From Leucobacter salsicius M1-8 (GTDB lineage: Bacteria > Actinomycetota > Actinomycetes > Actinomycetales > Microbacteriaceae), in the NCBI RefSeq assembly GCF_000350525.1, contig NZ_AOCN01000010.1:103001-167000 (forward strand): a stretch of 64,000 bases of DNA, in the 5' to 3' direction. Shown piece after piece: positions 17,827-26,021 of the stretch; the first letter of the stretch is position 1; each line of letters starts with the position of its first letter. The position numbers and the translations under genes were made by a program. Under the pieces are notes generated by a model. It saw nothing but the letters and a program-made list of their open reading frames with translations, searched no databases and was not told where the DNA came from.

Positions 17827-19466
17827 TTGCTGAGGCTCACGTTGTAGAAGGACGGGCGGCCGATCGACTCGGTTGCAAAGCCCTTGACACGGTCATTGAG
17901 CCCAAACACCTGCGGCTCCTCGAACAGCGGCAACACGTAGGCCTGTTCGGCGATGTGCTGCTGGGCGGCGGCCGAAGCCTGCTGACGCTCCTCCTTCGTG
18001 GGGACCGACGCGATTTCGGCGAGCAGCCCGTCGAGGGCTGCGTCCGCTACGGCGCCCGTCGTTGAGTCGACGTTTTGCAGCGCGTTTCGGTTCGCTGAGA
18101 AGTACTGCGACTTCAGCACGTCGAAGTCGGCACGGCCAACCATCGAGTGGTACACCTGGATCGTGCCGGCATCCTTTTGCGCCTGATCCTGCGCGGCCTG
18201 GTCGCCCGCGAACAGGTTGACCTCGATACCAATCGGGGCGAGCTGCTCCTGGATCAGGGTCACCACCTCACGCGATCGCGGCTGCGGCAGCGCCTCGTTG
18301 AACGTCAGCGAAAGCCGCTCGCCGTCCTTCGCACGCACGCCGTCAGACGCGGTCTTCCAGCCCGCCTCGTCGAGCAGCTTGGCCGCGAGCTTTGGGTCGT
18401 GCTCGTAGAACGACGAGGTATCGGTGTAGCCGAGCGCCCCCTTGGCGAGCACGCCGGTCGCGAGCGGGTAGCTCTCGCTGAACAGAGTATTGACGATGGC
18501 CTCGCGGTCGATGCCCGCAATAATCGCGCGGCGCACGTTGACGTCGGCGAGCAACGGGTTGGTGGGCCTAAAGTTGAGGCCGTTATTGACGCCGTTGGTG
18601 GGGGCCGCGACGATGCTGAGGCCGTCTGCCGCGAACTGCGGCTCGTCAGGTGCGGGGATGGTGCGTGCGATGTCTGCCTGGCCCGAGACGACGGTGCCCA
18701 CGCGCACGCTGTCCTCGCCGGCAACGATCACGTTGATGCCGTCGATCTGCGCGGCGCCCTGGTGCTCGCTTGACGGCGGTGCCCAGTCGTAGTCCTCACG
18801 TGTCTCGAGCGTGAGCTCGCTGCCGAGCTTCTCGTCAGTGACCACAAACGGGCCGCTACCGATGATCTCGGCCGCGTTCCCCGGGCCGAACTCCTCGTTC
18901 GTGCGGTCAAGCGTGGCGTTCGCGAGCAGCCCCGAGTTGATCGTTGAAACGGCCTGCGCGAACCCCGGCGACGGTGCCGAGAAGACGAACTTCACGGTGT
19001 GTGCATCGACGACCTCGCCGTGGTCATAGTTGTTGATCGCCTCTGACACGGACAGCGCATCCGCCTCGTCGCCGAGCCCGTACAGGTCGAAGTTCTTGAC
19101 GACGTTCTCGGCATCGAGCGGGGTGCCATCCGAATAGGTGACGCCCTCACGCAGCTTGAACGTGTACTCGGTGGCATCGGCGTTGACCTCGGGCAGCTCG
19201 GTTGCGATCCACGGCTCGAGCTCGAGCGTCTCGGGGTTCTGGTGCAGCAGCCGGTCAGTGATCTGGTTGATCACGCCGCCGTTGGGATAGAACCCGCCCG
19301 CCGGCGGATACAGCGTGTTCCAGGTCTGGGGCTCGAGGTAGGTGAGAGTGCCCCCGCCCGCGGCGTTGGCCGCGGCATCGCCACCACCAGCCCCCGACGA
19401 GCAGCCGGTGAGCGCAATCACGCTTACGGCAGCCGCCGCGATCCATGTGAGGTGACGCTTTTTCAT
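17823..19466 (-). CDS. ABC transporter substrate-binding lipoprotein (family 5)
   Basis: Extracytoplasmic solute receptor of 547 aa, SBP family 5 (DppA/OppA fold). The signal peptide has a lipobox (VIALTGC, Cys22), so it is membrane anchored. The family motif TYTFKLREGVTYSDGTPLDAEN is represented near residue 110 by EYTFKLREGVTYSDGTPLDA. ATG 19466 (MKKRH) is preferred over longer in-frame starts because the signal peptide begins there. It resembles the SBP group I associate with alkylhydroperoxidase/CMD neighbours (KPN_01854-like), so the substrate may not be a peptide. It is divergent from the FAD gene across a 103-base gap with an inverted repeat. Confidence 0.9.
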   Translation of the reverse strand: MKKRHLTWIAAAAVSVIALTGCSSGAGGGDAAANAAGGGTLTYLEPQTWNTLYPPAGGFYPNGGVINQITDRLLHQNPETLELEPWIATELPEVNADATEYTFKLREGVTYSDGTPLDAENVVKNFDLYGLGDEADALSVSEAINNYDHGEVVDAHTVKFVFSAPSPGFAQAVSTINSGLLANATLDRTNEEFGPGNAAEIIGSGPFVVTDEKLGSELTLETREDYDWAPPSSEHQGAAQIDGINVIVAGEDSVRVGTVVSGQADIARTIPAPDEPQFAADGLSIVAAPTNGVNNGLNFRPTNPLLADVNVRRAIIAGIDREAIVNTLFSESYPLATGVLAKGALGYTDTSSFYEHDPKLAAKLLDEAGWKTASDGVRAKDGERLSLTFNEALPQPRSREVVTLIQEQLAPIGIEVNLFAGDQAAQDQAQKDAGTIQVYHSMVGRADFDVLKSQYFSANRNALQNVDSTTGAVADAALDGLLAEIASVPTKEERQQASAAAQQHIAEQAYVLPLFEEPQVFGLNDRVKGFATESIGRPSFYNVSLSK

Positions 19467-19519
19467 GAGTGTTCCGTTCTGTGACGGCGGCGCTCGATTT
19501 GCGCCACGCATTGAAGCTA

Positions 19520-19540
19520 TTGTTATGGCTGGCATAACAA
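19520..19540. promoter_or_regulatory. Operator-like palindrome between the transporter and FAD gene
   Basis: TTGTTATG-N5-CATAACAA is a perfect 8-bp inverted repeat in the 103-base gap between divergent genes. Its AT content contrasts with the surrounding GC-rich DNA. It is a likely binding site of an unlinked repressor or activator controlling both arms. Confidence 0.6.
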
Positions 19541-19569
19541 CAATGAAAGCGACGGTGTAACACAACGCC

Positions 19570-21951
19570 ATGAACGAACAACATGTATCGCCCAGCCCGT
19601 CGATCGCCGTCGTCGGGGCGGGCCCCCGCGGCACCTCGCTGCTCGAGCGCCTCGGGGCGAACCTTTCCGCTGATCACGCGCCGGATCCGCACGCCACCGC
19701 AACCGTCACCCTCGACGTGCATGTCATTGATGACGCCCCCTCGGGGGCCGGCCGCATCTGGCGCACCGATCAACCCCGCGACCTCTGCATGAACACGCTC
19801 GCCCACGCCGTCACGCTGTTCACCGAGCCCGGCGCCTCGATCGCGGGCCCCGTGTGCGAGGGCCCCACACTGTACGAATGGGGCGTGCTGGTGCGCTCCG
19901 CCGCCGGATCTGCCGGAGCCGACAACCCGGCCCCCAAAATGTGCGGGGATGAATCCGCTTTAGACCGCCCCATAAGCGGAATCTTCCCCGCACATTCTGG
20001 GTCTGGCCGTGAACCGAGTGACATTCCCACGGCACACTCGGCCGCTTTCGCAGCGCATCCCGTGCGCGCGGGGCTCGCGGCCGACTACCGAGACGAGCTC
20101 GCGCAGCTGCGCCCCGAGTCTCACCCGAGCCGCGCGTTCTACGGCGAATACCTCGCCTGGTGCTTCGATCGGGCGGTGTCGCTGCTGCCCGACTGGGTGC
20201 GGGTGACCCGACACCGCGCGCGGGCCGTAGGCATTGAGCGGGTGACGCGCATCTCGGCTCGCTCCGCCGACACCGCCAACCCCGCCGGGGATGGGACGCC
20301 GCAGGCCGTCGAACGGGACCACATCACGCTCGACGATGGCTCGGCGGTCACAGCCGACGCGGTCGTACTGGCGACGGGATGGCTCCCGACCACCGATTCC
20401 GCCGCCGAGCGGGCACTCACCAGTCAGGTCGCTGCTACCCGTCGCCGACCGAGCGGCGCACCAGCCGCGACCTGGGTGCGGCCCGCGAGCCCCATCGAGC
20501 AGGATCTCTCGGAGATTGAGGCAGGCCAGGCCGTCGTCATGCGCGGCCTCGGCATGAGCTTCTTTGACACGCTGTCACTGCTCACGCTCGGCCGCGGCGG
20601 ACGCTTCGAGACTGACGCGGAGGCCCCCGGCGGGCTGCGGTATGTGGCGACTGGCGCGGAGCCCGTCGTCTTCGCAACCTCTCGCCGAGGCGTGCCGTTT
20701 CGCTCGAAGTCGCTGTACGGCGGGCTGCCCCCGAGGCCCGCTCAGCGATTCCTGCGCGCGGTCGACTGGGCCCACGAACCCCGCCCCATCAACTTCGACC
20801 GCCGTCTATGGCCACGCATCGTTGGCGATGCGTTTCTCGATCACGCTCTCACGCTTGCGCGTGTGCGCCCGGGATCCGTCGTGGCGCAGCCCACAGCGCC
20901 GCAAGCATCGCAGGCGACGCACGAGGCTCCCGTGTTCGCCCAACTCGAAGCGGCACTTGCCCAGGCGATCGACGAACTGGAGCGCTCCGCTGGAGCGGAC
21001 ACCGCTCACGCGGATCTCCTCCACACCGTCGACCGCATTTCGACGACCGTCGCACCCTTCATCGCAGACCCCGCGGATCGCTTCGATCTGGCCGGCGAAC
21101 TTGATCCGGCACAGGCACAATTTGCATCGCCAGCCGCGTTCGATGCGTGGGTGCGCGAGCGCGTCGCGGCCGACCTGCACGAGGCCGAGCGAGGCCTCGA
21201 CAGCCCTGTGAAAGCGGGGCTGTGGTCGGTCAGCGCGGCGCGCGGGGTCGCGAGCCGCATCGGCACACTCGGCGGATTCGATGCCGAGTCGCGAGCTTCG
21301 GGTTTCGGGCTACTGTTCGACGTTGGCGGCATGGTGGGCTCGGGTCCGCCCGCATTTCGCAACCGCCAGCTGCTCGCGCTTGCCGAGGCGGGGCTCGTGC
21401 GGTTCGTGGGGCCCGCGGCACAGGTCAGCGTTGTGGCCGAGACTTATCTCGCGACAACCGCGAGCGCATCCCCACGCTTCGTCGCCGAGTCGCCGCGCGT
21501 CGCCGGATCCCGCGTCGAGGCCCCCGCACTCGTCGACGCCTGGATGCACTTTCACTCCCTCGATGCGACCGCAGATCCGCTTTCGTTGGCGCTGCTCGGC
21601 ACCGGTCGCGCCCGTTCATTTCGCGTCGCCGCCCGCACTGTCCCAAGCTCGCCCGGCGAACCCGGCGCACACCGCCCGGGCACGGTCGCCACGGGCGGCT
21701 TCGACATCGACCCGGCCAGCGGTCGACTGGTGCGGGCCGACGGCACGCTCGACCCGGCCGTGCACGTCGCGGGAATCCCCGCAGACCAAACCCTGCACGA
21801 CACCGTGATTAGCCCGATGCCAGGCACGGATCCCCCGATGCTGCGAGAGACTGATCGGGTGGCGCGAAGCGCGATCCGGATCGCCCTCACCTCACACCCC
21901 AACCCCGTTCTGCCCCTGGCAGCCGAGAAAGAAGGAGCCACCCGTGCCTAA
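19570..21951 (+). CDS. Large FAD/NAD(P)-binding protein
   Basis: Predicted flavin/nicotinamide oxidoreductase of 793 aa, reaction unknown. A Rossmann motif is at the N-terminus (IAVVGAGPRGTSLLERLG, about 12-29). The family signatures LYEWGVL and SHPSRAFYGEYLAWCFDRA follow, then a second nucleotide-binding stretch around VVLATGWLPT (about 262). Between LYEWGVLVRS and the SHPSR motif there is an extra segment of about 50 residues encoded by a palindromic element (19936-20001) plus a smaller hairpin (20014-20041); see the repeat entry. ATG 19570 lacks a clear ribosome site. It overlaps the SDR gene by 8 bases and is divergent from the ABC operon, so all three parts probably serve one substrate. 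Confidence 0.8.
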   Translation: MNEQHVSPSPSIAVVGAGPRGTSLLERLGANLSADHAPDPHATATVTLDVHVIDDAPSGAGRIWRTDQPRDLCMNTLAHAVTLFTEPGASIAGPVCEGPTLYEWGVLVRSAAGSAGADNPAPKMCGDESALDRPISGIFPAHSGSGREPSDIPTAHSAAFAAHPVRAGLAADYRDELAQLRPESHPSRAFYGEYLAWCFDRAVSLLPDWVRVTRHRARAVGIERVTRISARSADTANPAGDGTPQAVERDHITLDDGSAVTADAVVLATGWLPTTDSAAERALTSQVAATRRRPSGAPAATWVRPASPIEQDLSEIEAGQAVVMRGLGMSFFDTLSLLTLGRGGRFETDAEAPGGLRYVATGAEPVVFATSRRGVPFRSKSLYGGLPPRPAQRFLRAVDWAHEPRPINFDRRLWPRIVGDAFLDHALTLARVRPGSVVAQPTAPQASQATHEAPVFAQLEAALAQAIDELERSAGADTAHADLLHTVDRISTTVAPFIADPADRFDLAGELDPAQAQFASPAAFDAWVRERVAADLHEAERGLDSPVKAGLWSVSAARGVASRIGTLGGFDAESRASGFGLLFDVGGMVGSGPPAFRNRQLLALAEAGLVRFVGPAAQVSVVAETYLATTASASPRFVAESPRVAGSRVEAPALVDAWMHFHSLDATADPLSLALLGTGRARSFRVAARTVPSSPGEPGAHRPGTVATGGFDIDPASGRLVRADGTLDPAVHVAGIPADQTLHDTVISPMPGTDPPMLRETDRVARSAIRIALTSHPNPVLPLAAEKEGATRA
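19936..20001. repeat. Palindromic element inside the FAD/NAD(P) gene (element E1)
   Basis: A long imperfect hairpin: 19938-19949 pairs with 19985-19996 (12 bp), and TCCGCTT 19954-19960 pairs with AAGCGGA 19974-19980. The apical part CCGCTTTAGAnCG...AAGCGGAA is shared with the intergenic hairpin at 40168-40220, and the outer ends (ATGyGCGrGrA) are similar too. It is translated in frame as part of a poorly conserved loop, like a palindromic insert. A second small hairpin (CCGAGTG 20014-20020 with CACTCGG 20035-20041) follows. Confidence 0.7.
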
Positions 21952-22651
21952 CAAGTCAGACCAACCGGTCGCTCTCGTAACTGGAGCGTCAAGCGGCATG
22001 GGCCGCGAGATTGCCCGCGACCTTGGCCGCACGCACCGTGTGATCTTGGTGGGGCGCGACGCCGAACGGCTCGCCGCAGCGGTGGTGGATGCGGGGTCGG
22101 GCGCCGAGGGGTGGCAACTTGAGCTCACCGATTATGAGGCCGTTGCGGCTCGCATAGCGGCGCTCGATCGCCTCGACGCAGTGGTACACGCGGCGGCGAT
22201 TGGCGGCAACCGCTCCGTCCACGAGGCGATGGTGGGCGACTGGGAGCGGTCCTTTGCGGTCAATGTGACTGCTCCGGCGATGCTCACGAAGCAGGCCCTG
22301 CCGCTCGTGCGCGCTTCGCGTGGCACGATCGTGTTCATTGGATCCGGGGCGAGCACGCGTCCCGTGCCCGGCAGCGCGATCTACGCGGCGAGCAAGCACG
22401 CACTGCAGGCGGTCGCCGACGTGCTGCGCATCGACGAGGAGCCGCACTTCGTGCGCGTCGCGACGGTGGCTCCGGGCCAAACCGACACCGCAATGCTCCG
22501 AGGTATGGTGGGCGATTCGGGCTATCGTCCCGAGCTCTACATTCAGCCGTCGTCGGTCGCGCAGGCGGTGCGTTACGTGGTGGATGCCCCCGCCGACGTG
22601 CAGATCACCGACGTGGCGGTGCGCCCGCGGCGCGAGATTGCGCGGATATAG
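21944..22651 (+). CDS. Short-chain dehydrogenase/reductase (SDR)
   Basis: Cytoplasmic NAD(P)-dependent oxidoreductase of 235 aa, classical SDR. It has the cofactor motif TGASSGMG (about 14-21), the structural HAAA (about 81-84, in place of NNAG), a catalytic Ser in IVFIGSGAS and YAASK with the catalytic Tyr and Lys near 146-150. GTG 21944 has AAGGAG just upstream and overlaps the end of the FAD gene by 8 bases, so the two are co-translated. The substrate is unknown and is presumably the compound handled by the neighbouring transporter and FAD protein. Confidence 0.88.
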   Translation: MPNKSDQPVALVTGASSGMGREIARDLGRTHRVILVGRDAERLAAAVVDAGSGAEGWQLELTDYEAVAARIAALDRLDAVVHAAAIGGNRSVHEAMVGDWERSFAVNVTAPAMLTKQALPLVRASRGTIVFIGSGASTRPVPGSAIYAASKHALQAVADVLRIDEEPHFVRVATVAPGQTDTAMLRGMVGDSGYRPELYIQPSSVAQAVRYVVDAPADVQITDVAVRPRREIARI

Positions 22652-22675
22652 GGGTTGCAGTTGGCGTAAAAACAA

Positions 22676-22723
22676 TTGTGCGAAATTGTGGTTCTCGGAC
22701 AGAGAAACCACAATTTCGCACAA
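22676..22723. repeat. Long hairpin after the SDR gene (element E4), probable terminator
   Basis: A stem of about 21 bp (22676-22696 with 22702-22723, one bulged A) has a 5-base loop and lies between convergent genes. The apical part GGTTCTC-n5-GAGAAACC recurs at 55439-55494 in the opposite orientation, although the lower stems differ. No U-run follows, so it may act as a bidirectional terminator or transcript-end stabiliser. Confidence 0.7.
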
Positions 22724-22760
22724 CTAGATTGGGGCAGCAAGGCCGGCTGGCCTGCCCGGG

Positions 22761-24161
22761 CTAGACGATCGGCTCAAGCACCTTATTCTTCGCCATCGTG
22801 CGATGCAGGATGAGGAAGATGGCGCCGGTGGCGATGAAGCCCACCATCCAGGCGATGTCGATGCCCTGCAGTGGCCCGGCCATGGGGCCCGTGTAGAGCG
22901 GAGTGATCATGAAAGGCACCTGCGCCAGCAGGCCGAGACCGTAGCTCCAGAGGCCGACGGCGTTCCAACGGCCGTAGCTGCCACCCGTCTCGTCGAAGAG
23001 ATCGCCGACCTTGTACTCACCCTTGCGAATGATGAAGTAGTCGACCAGGTTAATCGCCGACCAGGGAATGAGCACGTACAGCAGTAGCGTGAGGAACTGG
23101 TCAAACATCGCCATGAAGTCGCCCTGCCCCAGCAGCGCGATCAGAGTCGCGACTCCACCCGAGACGATTGTCGTGACGACCCGCACTCGCGAGCTGATGA
23201 CGACCTTGAAGTTCGATTGCATCACGGTCAGTGCGTTCATCACGGCCGAGTACAGCTCAACACCGTTGATGAGCGCCGAGCTCACCGCGAAGATGATGAG
23301 CACAACGAGGCCGATCGGGCCGAGGAATTCACCCAGAGCCGCCAGCGGGTTGTCGGGATTGACCGCGCCCAGCAGCACGCCGAGGCTCATCACGAAGACC
23401 GAACTAATCACGAGGCCGAGGTAGGTGCTCCAGAACGCTGTCTTAGGGCCGGTCTTCTTCGGCAGGTAGCGCGTGTAGTCCGAAACGTAGGGTGCGTAGG
23501 CGAGCTGCCACACGACACCGATTGCCAGCATCGAGAAGAATCCCTCTGCGTTGAATGAAGCCTCGGCACTTGCCACCGCAACTTCAGGGACACCCGCGAA
23601 GAGGATCATCGAGAGCGCAACGGCAACACCGATAATGACCGACAGCCAGGCCATTGTCTTGCGCAGCAGATCGTAGCCAAAGACGCACAGCACGATTCCG
23701 ATCGCGGCGAACACGAGGATGGCGACGGTGCCGTTGAACTCGGGGAAGACTGCGATGACCGCATCCTTCGCCACGATCAGGATTCCAGCAAAGAATCCCA
23801 TGAACATGATGAACGCGATCAGTGCGAAGATGCTCGCACCGAGATAGCCAAACTGCGCCCGAGCCTGCAGCATTTGCGGAATGCCGAGGTGCGGCCCCTG
23901 CGAGGCATGCAGGGCGGCACCAAACGCACCGATCACGTTGCCCGTGACGATCGCGACGATGCTCCAGATCACCGGCAGCCCGTAAGCGCCGCTAGCGATA
24001 GCGCCGGTAACGACGGCCAAGGGCATCATATTGAGGCTCATCCAGATCGAGAACACCGACCGGCTCGTACCGGTCCGCTCGGACTCAGGAATGGGCAAGA
24101 TGTGTTGCTGTTCGAAGCGCACGAATGACTTCGTGACCGTCGGTGGCTCGTGGTGTGTCAT
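22761..24161 (-). CDS. NCS1-family purine/pyrimidine-type permease
   Basis: Inner-membrane symporter of 466 aa in the nucleobase:cation symporter-1 family (cytosine, hydantoin, allantoin or related substrates). About twelve transmembrane segments are visible. The N-terminal ESERTG...SIWMSLNMMPLAVVTGA is typical, as are the later SDYTRYLP and the NGVELYSAVMNA segment. ATG 24161 has AAGGAG upstream at good spacing; longer in-frame starts are rejected. A CATC-N9-GATG box upstream matches one before the aminotransferase gene, so the permease and the catabolic genes may share a regulator. Confidence 0.92.
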   Translation of the reverse strand: MTHHEPPTVTKSFVRFEQQHILPIPESERTGTSRSVFSIWMSLNMMPLAVVTGAIASGAYGLPVIWSIVAIVTGNVIGAFGAALHASQGPHLGIPQMLQARAQFGYLGASIFALIAFIMFMGFFAGILIVAKDAVIAVFPEFNGTVAILVFAAIGIVLCVFGYDLLRKTMAWLSVIIGVAVALSMILFAGVPEVAVASAEASFNAEGFFSMLAIGVVWQLAYAPYVSDYTRYLPKKTGPKTAFWSTYLGLVISSVFVMSLGVLLGAVNPDNPLAALGEFLGPIGLVVLIIFAVSSALINGVELYSAVMNALTVMQSNFKVVISSRVRVVTTIVSGGVATLIALLGQGDFMAMFDQFLTLLLYVLIPWSAINLVDYFIIRKGEYKVGDLFDETGGSYGRWNAVGLWSYGLGLLAQVPFMITPLYTGPMAGPLQGIDIAWMVGFIATGAIFLILHRTMAKNKVLEPIV

Positions 24162-24280
24162 GGGTTTCTCCTTGTCGGCGTCATTGCCTGGGCTGCAGCA
24201 CGGGAGCTGGCCCTCTTCAAGATCACTACTAGATAATGCGAATTTGGAGCCGAAAGCGAACAGTTGTTTCTGATGCCAGC

Positions 24281-24297
24281 CATCACCAAAAACGATG
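24281..24297. promoter_or_regulatory. CATC-N9-GATG box upstream of the permease gene
   Basis: CATCACCAAAAACGATG has the same inverted CATC-N9-GATG frame as the box at 25972-25988; read on the minus strand it is CATCGTTTTTGGTGATG against CATCTGTTTTACTGATG. It lies 120 bases before the permease start, in a 271-base gap that also holds the aminotransferase terminator. Confidence 0.5.
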
Positions 24298-24380
24298 TAA
24301 ACGCTTGCGTGCAACTCTTATGTTGATGCTTCGGCCTTGGCCGGCGAACTGTCCCCCCACATGCTGATGCGGGCAATACA

Positions 24381-24420
24381 AAGAGCGGCATCTTGACGGT
24401 GTCGCCAAGATGCCGCTCTT
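24381..24420 (-). terminator. Hairpin terminator of the aminotransferase gene
   Basis: A 15-bp stem (24381-24395 with 24406-24420) carries an extra CG pair towards the loop. It lies 12 bases downstream of the aminotransferase stop on the minus strand. The outer arms read AAGAGCGG...CCGCTCTT, followed by TTGTATT. Confidence 0.8.
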
Positions 24421-24432
24421 CGGTGAGCCGTG

Positions 24433-25869
24433 CTAGAGCCCAGAGCGCTCGGTCGCGAGGCCGAAGGCACTGTCGAGCAGGCCCGCCATCTCATCGATGT
24501 CGTCGCGCGTCATGACGAGCGGGGGCGAAACCTGCACGAGCGGGTTCCCCTCTGCATCGATGGCGACGCGGCAGAGAAGCCCCACCTCGGCGAGTGCCGG
24601 GTTGAGATACTTGCCCACAAAGTCGCCAGCGTTGAGTGGCTCTGCCTCCCAGCGCTTTGTGGTTTTGTCGGTCACGAGCTCGAAGGTGCGGTGGAAGCCA
24701 TCACCGCGCATGTCTCCCACAATCTTGACGTGCTTTGTGGCAACCTCAGTGAGCTTCCTCTCGAGGTACGGGCTCAGAGCGGCAACGTTCTCGACGACGC
24801 CCTCTCGCTCCATGATCTCGAGGTTCTTGAGTGCTGCGGCACAGGCCACCGGGTGGCCACCGTAGGTGAGCGCGTGGTTGAACATGCCCACGGGGCCATC
24901 AAGCACGGTTTCGATGACCCGGTCGCTCGCGATGACGCCGCCGAGCGGCATGTAGGCCGATGCAACGCCCTTCGCGAAGGTGATCATGTCGGGTTGGAAA
25001 CCGTAGTGCTTCGAGCCGAACCAGCTGCCGAGGCGGCCGAAGCCAGTGATGACTTCGTCGGCAATCAGCAGAATGCCGTACTTGTCACACAGCGCACGCA
25101 CGCCCTGGAAGTATTCGGGTGTGGGTGGCTTCAGGCTGCCGCCGGCGTTCTGCAACGGCTCCATGATGAGGGCCGCGACCGTGTCTGCGCCCTCCTGCAC
25201 GATGAGCGATTCAAGCTCCCCGAGCAGAAAATCGGTAAACTCCTGGGCCGTCTCGCCCTCGGGGCGACGGTAGCGCTTGGTGTTGTGGGTGTGGCGCACA
25301 CCGTTCATGAGCGGTTCAAACATCTTGCGCACGTCAGTCATGCCGTTGAGTGACATCGCACCGAAGCTGGTGCCGTGGTACGCCACACGGCGACCAATGA
25401 ACTTGTAGCGAGCGTGGTCACCGCGCGTGATGTGGTACTGACGGGCGAGCTTGATTGCGGACTCATTTGACTCACCACCGCCCGAGGCAAAAAAGACGCG
25501 GTTGAGGTCGCCGGGGGCGAGCTCAGCGAGCTTCTGCGCGAGCAGGGCTGCGGGCGGGTGCGTCACGCTCCAAGTCGTCTGGAAGGGCAGTGCCGCGAGT
25601 TGGTCACGCACTGCATCGCCAACCTCGGCACCGTGGGTGTAACCAAGCTGCACACAGAATAGACCTGCGAGCCCATCGAAGAAGCGACGGCCACTCTCGT
25701 CGAAGACCGAGCAGTGCTCGCCTCGCACGAATACGGGCAGATCGTCTTCGCGGTACTTGCTCGCGGGGGTGAAGTTCATCACCAGGTGGCGCTTGGCGAT
25801 CTCGGAGAGCCCACTCGGGGCTTCCACTGCTGCCTCGTCGAGTTCGATTGATTCTTGCTGCAGAGTCAT
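24433..25869 (-). CDS. Class III (omega) aminotransferase
   Basis: PLP-dependent transaminase of 478 aa, of the type acting on beta-alanine, GABA, putrescine or similar omega-amino compounds with pyruvate as usual acceptor. Seen: FDGLAGLFCVQLGYTHG, the SGGGESNESAIKLARQYH cofactor region, LIADEVITGFGRLG (Asp contacting PLP) and the Schiff-base Lys in ITFAKGVASAYMPLGG near residue 300. ATG 25869 follows GAGAGGAA. A 152-base promoter region with two operator-like motifs separates it from the aldehyde dehydrogenase gene. Together they fit conversion of an amine to an aldehyde and then an acid. Confidence 0.92.
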   Translation of the reverse strand: MTLQQESIELDEAAVEAPSGLSEIAKRHLVMNFTPASKYREDDLPVFVRGEHCSVFDESGRRFFDGLAGLFCVQLGYTHGAEVGDAVRDQLAALPFQTTWSVTHPPAALLAQKLAELAPGDLNRVFFASGGGESNESAIKLARQYHITRGDHARYKFIGRRVAYHGTSFGAMSLNGMTDVRKMFEPLMNGVRHTHNTKRYRRPEGETAQEFTDFLLGELESLIVQEGADTVAALIMEPLQNAGGSLKPPTPEYFQGVRALCDKYGILLIADEVITGFGRLGSWFGSKHYGFQPDMITFAKGVASAYMPLGGVIASDRVIETVLDGPVGMFNHALTYGGHPVACAAALKNLEIMEREGVVENVAALSPYLERKLTEVATKHVKIVGDMRGDGFHRTFELVTDKTTKRWEAEPLNAGDFVGKYLNPALAEVGLLCRVAIDAEGNPLVQVSPPLVMTRDDIDEMAGLLDSAFGLATERSGL

Positions 25870-25941
25870 TTTTCTGGTTTCCTCTCAGTCGTCTCTGACT
25901 GAACGTGTGTCGTCACTACTCATCGTGACAGCAACCGTTTG

Positions 25942-25989
25942 ATCGGTAAAATAGTTTTTATATTATTGCTGCATCTGTTTTACTGATGC
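25942..25989. promoter_or_regulatory. Operator-like motifs upstream of the aminotransferase gene
   Basis: Two motifs lie in an AT-rich stretch. ATCGGTAAAATAG (25942-25954) recurs as ATCTGTAAAATAG at 29862-29874 upstream of the ridA operon. GCATCTGTTTTACTGATGC (25971-25989) is a palindrome of the CATC-N9-GATG type also found before the permease gene. They are probable sites of the LysR regulator encoded at 29929-30840. Confidence 0.55.
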
Positions 25990-26021
25990 ACTTCCCACGA
26001 CATACGCCGCGGGCGAAAGCG

